Source of the DNA: Alphaproteobacteria bacterium
GTDB lineage: Bacteria; Pseudomonadota; Alphaproteobacteria; UBA7985; JAUIBT01
Length of the DNA stretch: 36,697 nt
Assembly (NCBI GenBank): GCA_030428565.1
Contig: JAUIDR010000034.1
Location: forward strand, 1-36,697
Direction: 5' to 3'
Positions 32,800 to 36,697 of this stretch are shown in pieces; position 1 is the stretch's first letter; each line of letters opens with the position of its first letter. The position numbers and the translations under genes are program-made. A model generated the notes under the pieces. It ran no database searches, was not told the origin of the DNA, and was given only the letters and a program-made list of their open reading frames with translations.

Positions 32800-33656
32800 T
32801 GACGGGCAAAGCTGTTTGCGCAGGGGTCATGGGTTGGCCGGTGGCGCACTCCAAATCCCCGCAACTACACGGCCATTGGCTCAGGCGTTATGGCATCGAC
32901 GGCGCCTATATTCCCTTGCCCGTTGCACCAGACGGTTTGGCTGAAGCGGTCGCGGGCCTAAAAGCGCTGGGTTTTGCCGGTTGGAACGTTACCATTCCGC
33001 ACAAGCAAGCCATGCTGGACCACGTTGACGAACTAACCCCAGAAGCGCGGGCCATCGCTGCGGTCAATACGGTCATTCGACAAGACGACGGCCGCTACTT
33101 GGGGCACAATACCGATGCCTACGGTTTTATGGAAAACCTACGCCAAACACGACCGGACTTTGAATTTCAAGGCAAGTCGGCTTTGCTGTTGGGCGCGGGC
33201 GGCGCCAGTCGCGCGGTGGTGCAAGGCCTGCTAGCGGCGGGTGTAACGCAGCTCACTATCGCAAACCGCAGCTTCGAACGCGCTGAGACGCTGGCCGGTG
33301 AGTTTCGTCAGACCTTCAGCCAAGTTCCAAGCCTGGTGTGCCGCGCCGTGGCCTGGGAGGAAGTGCCCAAAGCTGCCGGCGATGTGCAGCTCCTCGTCAA
33401 TGCCACCAGCCTTGGCATGCAAGGCAAGCCCGCGCTGGATCTGAAGCTAGACGCGCTGCCGGGAACGGCCTTGGTGACCGATTTGGTCTACAACCCTTTG
33501 CAAACCGACTTACTGGCTTGGGCCAGCCAGCGCGGTAACGCGACCGTTGACGGGCTCGGCATGTTGTTGCACCAGGCGCGCGCGGGCTTTGAAGCTTGGT
33601 TCAAGACGCCGGTGGTGGTCGATGATGACCTGCGCCAAGCCGTGTTGGCCAGCTAG
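32796..33656 (+). CDS. aroE: Shikimate dehydrogenase
   Basis: AroE reduces 3-dehydroshikimate to shikimate with NADPH in aromatic amino-acid synthesis. The 286 residues contain the substrate site HSKSPQLHG (18-26), NVTIPHK (64-70, catalytic Lys70), HNTDAYGF (Asp107) and the nucleotide motif LGAGGASRAV (132-141). The C-terminal VDGLGMLLHQARAGFEAWF is typical. A double ATG at 32796/32799 overlaps the maf stop, indicating coupled translation. It is followed by coaE after 11 bp. Confidence 0.95.
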   Translation: MMTGKAVCAGVMGWPVAHSKSPQLHGHWLRRYGIDGAYIPLPVAPDGLAEAVAGLKALGFAGWNVTIPHKQAMLDHVDELTPEARAIAAVNTVIRQDDGRYLGHNTDAYGFMENLRQTRPDFEFQGKSALLLGAGGASRAVVQGLLAAGVTQLTIANRSFERAETLAGEFRQTFSQVPSLVCRAVAWEEVPKAAGDVQLLVNATSLGMQGKPALDLKLDALPGTALVTDLVYNPLQTDLLAWASQRGNATVDGLGMLLHQARAGFEAWFKTPVVVDDDLRQAVLAS

Positions 33657-33667
33657 CCGGAGCGTCT

Positions 33668-34348
33668 ATGAAAATCATCGGCGTTACCGGTTCTATCGCG
33701 ATGGGCAAGTCCACGGCGGCGGCCATGCTGGCGCGTATGGGCTGCCCGGTTCATAACGCTGATGCGGTGGTTCACCGCCTCATGGGCCGGGGCGGGGCGG
33801 CGGTCGAAGCGGTCGCCGCTTTGTTCCCCGGCACCTTGCAAGAAGGCGCCATCCATCGCCCAACGCTGGGCCAAGCCGTCTTCGGCCAGCCCGAACGATT
33901 GGCACAGTTGGAGGCCGTCTTGCACCCCATGGTGCATCGTGCCTTGAAGCGGTTTTTGTTGGATCATCAACGCGTTGGCCGTCCTGCTGTGGTGATCGAC
34001 GTGCCGCTGTTGTTCGAGGTCAAGGCAGATCGGCGCTGTGATATGGTGCTGGTGGTGGATTGCTCGCCCGCCCTGCAACAGCAGCGCTTTTTACGGCGTC
34101 CGGGTGCCAAGTTGGAAAAATTGCGCGCCATACGAGCCCATCAGATGCCGCAAGCCGAAAAGCGCCGTCTTGCGGACCGCATCATTCCGACCGGCGCGGG
34201 AAAAGCCGCCACCTGGCAGGCGCTGGCCGCTGCGCATCGTCAACTTTTGGCACCGGATTGGGCCAAGCCGCCGGTCTGGCCGATAGATGCCTACAAGAAC
34301 CCGTCGTTTCGAGGGGCCTTGCATACCCCCCGCTTGAAGGGGCTATAA
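33668..34348 (+). CDS. coaE: Dephospho-CoA kinase
   Basis: CoaE phosphorylates dephospho-CoA at the ribose 3' hydroxyl, the last step of coenzyme A synthesis. The P-loop reads GSIAMGKS (8-15). DADxx-like NADAVVHRLM (29-38), the LEAVLHPMVH block and VIDVPLLFEVKADRRCDMVLVV are family features. The 226 residues run slightly longer than E. coli CoaE because of a C-terminal tail of about 25 residues without clear function. GGAG lies five bases upstream of ATG 33668. Its place between aroE and dnaQ is conserved in alphaproteobacteria. Confidence 0.94.
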   Translation: MKIIGVTGSIAMGKSTAAAMLARMGCPVHNADAVVHRLMGRGGAAVEAVAALFPGTLQEGAIHRPTLGQAVFGQPERLAQLEAVLHPMVHRALKRFLLDHQRVGRPAVVIDVPLLFEVKADRRCDMVLVVDCSPALQQQRFLRRPGAKLEKLRAIRAHQMPQAEKRRLADRIIPTGAGKAATWQALAAAHRQLLAPDWAKPPVWPIDAYKNPSFRGALHTPRLKGL

Positions 34349-34402
34349 CAGAGGCCCGCACAACTTTTCCACGCCTCGTATGGCCCGTTAATATGGCCCC
34401 GC

Positions 34403-34428
34403 AAAGTGACCCCGTAAAGTGACCCCGT
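34403..34428. repeat. 13-bp perfect tandem duplication upstream of dnaQ
   Basis: aaagtgaccccgt occurs twice in direct succession (34403-34415, 34416-34428), ending 15 bp before the dnaQ start, in the 95-bp coaE-dnaQ gap. It lies just upstream of the ribosome site region (aagga). Confidence 0.85.
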
Positions 34429-34443
34429 AAGGATGTCCGCCGC

Positions 34444-35199
34444 ATGATCCGTGAAATCGTTCTGGATACTGAGACCACCGGTTTTGAACCCAGCGAAGGC
34501 CATCGCATTGTTGAGATTGGCTGTATCGAACTGGTCAATCACGTCTCGACGCGCCAGAGTTTCCACGTCTACCTGGACCCCGAGCGTGACATGCCCGAAG
34601 ACGCCGCCCGCGTTCACGGCCTGACGATGGATTTTCTGGCTGGTAAGCCGAAGTTCCGGGACAAGGCTCAGGAGTTCCTGGATTTCATCCAAGATTCGCG
34701 CCTGATCATCCACAACGCCAAGTTCGACATGCGCTTTTTGAACGCCGAGCTGATCGCGGCGGACTTTGAGCCCTTGCCCATGGATCGAGCTCTGGACACC
34801 CTAGAGATCGCGCGACGGAAGTTCCCGGGTGCGCAAGCCAGTTTGGATGCCCTGTGTCGGCGCTTTGAGGTTGATAACTCGGGCCGCGACCTGCACGGCG
34901 CTTTGTTGGACTCCGAATTGCTGGCCGAGGTCTATTTGCACCTGATCGGTGGACGTCAGCCCGAGCTGATGGGCGGCTTAAATCCGGCTCCAGACGCGAC
35001 CGCCACGACCAGCGCAGGGGCCAAGACCCCCGGCGCCGCAGACTTTTCCAGCCTTGTCGGCCAAAGGGCCTCCGGCGAAAAGCGGCCGCCGCGCGCGTTC
35101 CCAGCGAGCGCCGAAGAGCGGGCCGCGCACCGTGCTTTCCTTGATGAAATCAAAGACCCTATTTGGCACAAGATCTGGGAAGAGAGCGGCAAAGGATAG
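34444..35199 (+). CDS. dnaQ: DNA polymerase III epsilon subunit (3'-5' proofreading exonuclease)
   Basis: DnaQ proofreads for the replicative polymerase. The 251 residues carry the DEDDh exonuclease: [10 protein letters not shown] (7-16, Asp8 and Glu10), [11 protein letters not shown] (about 97-107, ExoII Asp) and [15 protein letters not shown] (ExoIII His and Asp). The C-terminal part after residue 178 is Pro/Ala/Gly-rich and holds the probable polymerase-alpha contact. It is the last gene of the conserved post-origin run; the accessory patch begins right after it. Confidence 0.95.
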   Translation: MIREIVLDTETTGFEPSEGHRIVEIGCIELVNHVSTRQSFHVYLDPERDMPEDAARVHGLTMDFLAGKPKFRDKAQEFLDFIQDSRLIIHNAKFDMRFLNAELIAADFEPLPMDRALDTLEIARRKFPGAQASLDALCRRFEVDNSGRDLHGALLDSELLAEVYLHLIGGRQPELMGGLNPAPDATATTSAGAKTPGAADFSSLVGQRASGEKRPPRAFPASAEERAAHRAFLDEIKDPIWHKIWEESGKG

Positions 35200-35373
35200 C
35201 GCGCCACCGCCTCTGTGATCGCTCGCCAGGCCAAAATCAGGGGTGGGTGCCAGGAACAATACATAAACAATTAACAAGTGATAAAAGCAATTGCCATCAT
35301 ATTGCGCATACCATAGAACTAATCACGAACAAACAGCTTGGCAATCGCCTAGCTTCCTGATAGGAGTAACTCT
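35200..35373. other. Junction between conserved core and accessory patch
   Basis: Base composition drops from GC-rich to AT-rich across this 174-bp gap, around 35250. It should carry the promoter for the glycine-zipper gene, but I could not assign confident -35 and -10 boxes. No direct repeats marking an insertion site are seen. Confidence 0.4.
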
Positions 35374-35907
35374 ATGGCAAACACCTTTTACCCTAATCCG
35401 CTTTTGGCGCGCGCCTCGGTCACGCCCTATGGTGCGAAGCCCTCGTTGCGCCCGCAACCTTTCAACCCAGCCTTGCGCGGCGAAGCCCTGAAACGGTTCT
35501 TGTATCCACCTGTCAAAGTGCGGTCACGCACCTGGCGTTCAAAACACTTTGAGCAGCCCATCGCACCGCCTGTAAAGCCGGGCAAGATCACCTACGTGGA
35601 CCGCAGGGATGACGGCATCAGGCCGCTACCTGGATACTTGGTTCGCCGAAAACGTGGTGAACCTAGAGCTCTTGAGGGCAGAATAGCCAAGCAAGTATGC
35701 GCTCTTACAATTGGAGGTTTGGGCGCGATGCATGGATCAAAAGCTGGCCCATGGGGCACCCTTGCAGGCGGCGTCCTTGGCGGCGTCTTGGGTGAGATCG
35801 GCTGTGATCAGGCGGGCGAATTCAGTCTCCCCAGTATTCAGCCAGGCATTCCAAGTCCAAATGGCAGGATAGACCACAACGGCAATACGATTAACCCTCA
35901 CCTCTAA
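35374..35907 (+). CDS. Basic glycine-zipper protein, bacteriocin-like, family unknown
   Basis: A 177-residue protein starts at ATG 35374, seven bases after AGGAG. Residues 1-105 are rich in Pro, Arg and Lys and probably unfolded; RRKRGEPR (91-98) is strongly basic. Residues 112-144 form one glycine-zipper membrane segment with glycines at 117, 121, 125 and at 128, 132, 136, 140, that is, GxxxG repeated without a break. Cys109 and Cys144 bracket it and could form a disulfide. The tail (145-177) is polar with Asn and Gly. There is no signal peptide and no GG leader. Glycine zippers occur in pore-forming bacteriocins and in 17-kDa-antigen-like envelope proteins; I cannot choose. A small membrane protein follows. 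Confidence 0.7.
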   Translation: MANTFYPNPLLARASVTPYGAKPSLRPQPFNPALRGEALKRFLYPPVKVRSRTWRSKHFEQPIAPPVKPGKITYVDRRDDGIRPLPGYLVRRKRGEPRALEGRIAKQVCALTIGGLGAMHGSKAGPWGTLAGGVLGGVLGEIGCDQAGEFSLPSIQPGIPSPNGRIDHNGNTINPHL

Positions 35908-35917
35908 ATAAGGCTTA

Positions 35918-35955
35918 CGCAATGGGAGTGACTTAGCAATCACTCCCTTATTGCG
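35918..35955. terminator. Long inverted repeat after the glycine-zipper gene, probable terminator
   Basis: CGCAAT-GGGAGTGA (35918-35931) pairs with TCACTCCC (35940-35947) and ATTGCG (35950-35955), a 14-bp stem with a two-base bulge and an 8-base loop. Only a short T-run (TTATT) follows the inner stem, so it may be a weak terminator. It could also be a bidirectional structure or protein site between the two accessory genes. Confidence 0.6.
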
Positions 35956-35974
35956 ATATGCGGATAGAATCCAT

Positions 35975-36133
35975 ATGTCAAAAACCACTCATTTTACTAT
36001 TATATTTATTATAATGCTTTTAGCAAATATAATAAGAGAAGTTTATGACATTAGCTTTTCTTTATATCTTGTTGCAATTGGAGCTTCTGCCTTTATGATA
36101 GGAGAGATATATAAACAAACAAATGAAAAATAA
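35975..36133 (+). CDS. Small two-helix membrane protein, immunity-like
   Basis: A 52-residue protein from ATG 35975 (an in-frame TTG at 35951 would add eight residues). Two hydrophobic helices (about 6-20 and 27-44) flank a short charged hinge REVYD (21-25). The tail is charged (GEIYKQTNEK). Codons are strongly A/T-ending, unlike the GC-rich core, which suggests acquisition by transfer. It lies 67 bp downstream of the glycine-zipper gene in the same direction, the position and build typical of bacteriocin immunity proteins, but no homology is known to me. The ribosome site is weak, which lowers confidence. Confidence 0.5.
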   Translation: MSKTTHFTIIFIIMLLANIIREVYDISFSLYLVAIGASAFMIGEIYKQTNEK

Positions 36134-36535
36134 ATCAAGTAAATTATACAAATAATTATCATGTAATATGAACGATTAAACTATCACACACTTGTAAATA
36201 TAAAAACAATTTTGTTATGTATTACACTCGAATGTACATAGCAATTACAGCCGTTGTTATATCTATTTTTCGCGAATATATGCTTACCGTTGCATGCATC
36301 TAATATAATTGTTTGTAAAAACATTTAATGAATGCGTCTGTCAATTTCTTGAGTTAATTACAAATATGACGTTGTTAGTTACTATAAACTAATTTCATCA
36401 AATCTGATATGTTGATATCATTTAAATTACATCTAGTTAGCAATATATATTATGAATAAAAAAAATCTAAAAATAAGCCTAAGATATGCAATTTTGACGA
36501 CTGTAATGTGGGAAATTGTTATGTCTATTATAGCT
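36134..36535. other. Very AT-rich accessory stretch
   Basis: About 400 bp of very AT-rich sequence with two hydrophobic micro-ORFs (36217-36303 and 36452-36550), an inverted repeat TTAGTT-N6-AACTAA (36375-36392) and a TGATATCA palindrome near 36414-36421. No strong ribosome sites are visible. Composition differs sharply from flanks on both sides. Confidence 0.5.
36217..36303 (+). CDS. Hydrophobic 28-residue micro-ORF
   Basis: ATG 36217 to TAA 36303 encodes a 28-residue peptide with one hydrophobic helix (MYIAITAVVISIF) followed by Arg-Glu. This helix-then-RE layout resembles the 52-residue membrane protein upstream (LLANIIREV). No ribosome site is visible, so it may be a decayed remnant of a related gene rather than an expressed one. 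Confidence 0.2.
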   Translation: MYYTRMYIAITAVVISIFREYMLTVACI

Positions 36536-36550
36536 GGACACCCGCATTAA
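36452..36550 (+). CDS. Hydrophobic 32-residue micro-ORF at the edge of the IS region
   Basis: ATG 36452 to TAA 36550 encodes 32 residues: a Lys/Asn-rich start, then a hydrophobic helix (AILTTVMWEIVMSIIAG). TVMWEIV sits where NIIREVY and SIFREYM sit in the two upstream peptides. Its last codons run into the IS-proximal GC-rich sequence, so the original C-terminus may have been cut by the insertion. No ribosome site is visible. Confidence 0.2.
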   Translation: MNKKNLKISLRYAILTTVMWEIVMSIIAGHPH

Positions 36551-36697
36551 CCTTGCGGGATTGAGGTCGTCGTGATTCACTTGGGTGAAGGAGAAGCCTA
36601 TGCCCGTGATCAAGCAAGAGCCGTCGCTGTTCGGTATGTCGGACCATCTGAGGAGTCTAAGCGAAAGCGGCGATCCCCTGGCCGTGCTGGAGCGGAC
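36541..36697 (+). mobile_element. Left part of an IS5-like insertion sequence, cut by window edge
   Basis: Composition jumps from AT-rich to GC-rich at about 36535-36541. A hairpin CCCGCA-TTAACCT-TGCGGG (36541-36559) precedes the transposase start, as often seen near IS ends where it blocks read-through. The exact end cannot be fixed because the right terminal repeat and the target duplication lie outside the window. Confidence 0.6.
36600..36697 (+). CDS. IS5-family transposase, N-terminal fragment
   Basis: From ATG 36600, seven bases after GGAG, the first 32 residues are visible. They include SLFGMSDHLRSLSESGDPLAVL, split here as SLFGMSDHL and LSESGDPLAVL, which matches the common N-terminus of IS5-family DDE transposases (SLF..hLs.LS..GDPL..L). 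The catalytic DDE domain lies beyond the window. Whether the gene is intact cannot be judged. Confidence 0.7.
   Translation, partial: MPVIKQEPSLFGMSDHLRSLSESGDPLAVLER

Overview
The window is a chromosomal segment of a GC-rich alphaproteobacterium. The evidence is gene order: dnaX next to a small SRP RNA and followed by ybaB-recR; parB-parA-rsmG-mnmG-mnmE-rho; hemJ-hemH-hemE; then, across a 534-bp gap, ppsR-maf-aroE-coaE-dnaQ. In Caulobacter and relatives the replication origin lies beside hemE, and the hemE/ppsR gap here carries DnaA-box-like sites. Two parS centromere sites lie about 6-8 kb away. I cannot name the genus; the overall look is Rhodospirillales-like (inference).

Layout. 1-5797: envelope genes. 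These are a secreted Pro/Glu/Val repeat protein cut by the window edge, a CAP-domain lipoprotein, a tiny lipoprotein with a strong terminator, a Tat/lipobox L,D-transpeptidase, and a lipoprotein aminopeptidase. 5906-6015 is a 49-bp tandem repeat. 6017-14327 (minus strand) reads yejA-yejB-yejE-yejF-murI-cobQ: a complete peptide ABC importer followed by glutamate racemase and cobyric acid synthase. 14503-16194 is a divergent pair, a membrane-anchored cytochrome c and prephenate dehydratase. 16259-16350 is the SRP RNA, then dnaX, ybaB and recR on the plus strand. 20091-30595 (minus strand) is the segregation, tRNA-modification, Rho and heme block. 30596-31129 is the probable oriC. 31130-35199 (plus strand) is ppsR-maf-aroE-coaE-dnaQ.

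After dnaQ the conserved core stops and an accessory patch begins (35200-36697). It holds a basic protein with a near-perfect GxxxG glycine zipper, a long inverted repeat, and a 52-aa two-helix membrane peptide. A very AT-rich stretch with two more hydrophobic micro-ORFs follows, then the start of an IS5-like transposase at the window edge. The glycine-zipper protein plus small membrane peptide is the best candidate for an undescribed system, possibly a membrane-active peptide with its immunity partner; that reading is inference.

How the parts fit. ParA/ParB act on the two parS sites to segregate the origin. RsmG, MnmG and MnmE modify rRNA and tRNA. HemE, HemJ and HemH supply three steps of heme synthesis. 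L,D-transpeptidase, MurI and the Yej importer share a peptidoglycan and peptide theme. Two anomalies inside core genes stand out: MnmE appears to lack its GTPase G4 motif, which is replaced by a repeat-derived Glu/Gln stretch, and short perfect tandem duplications of 13-15 bp recur in and between genes across the window.
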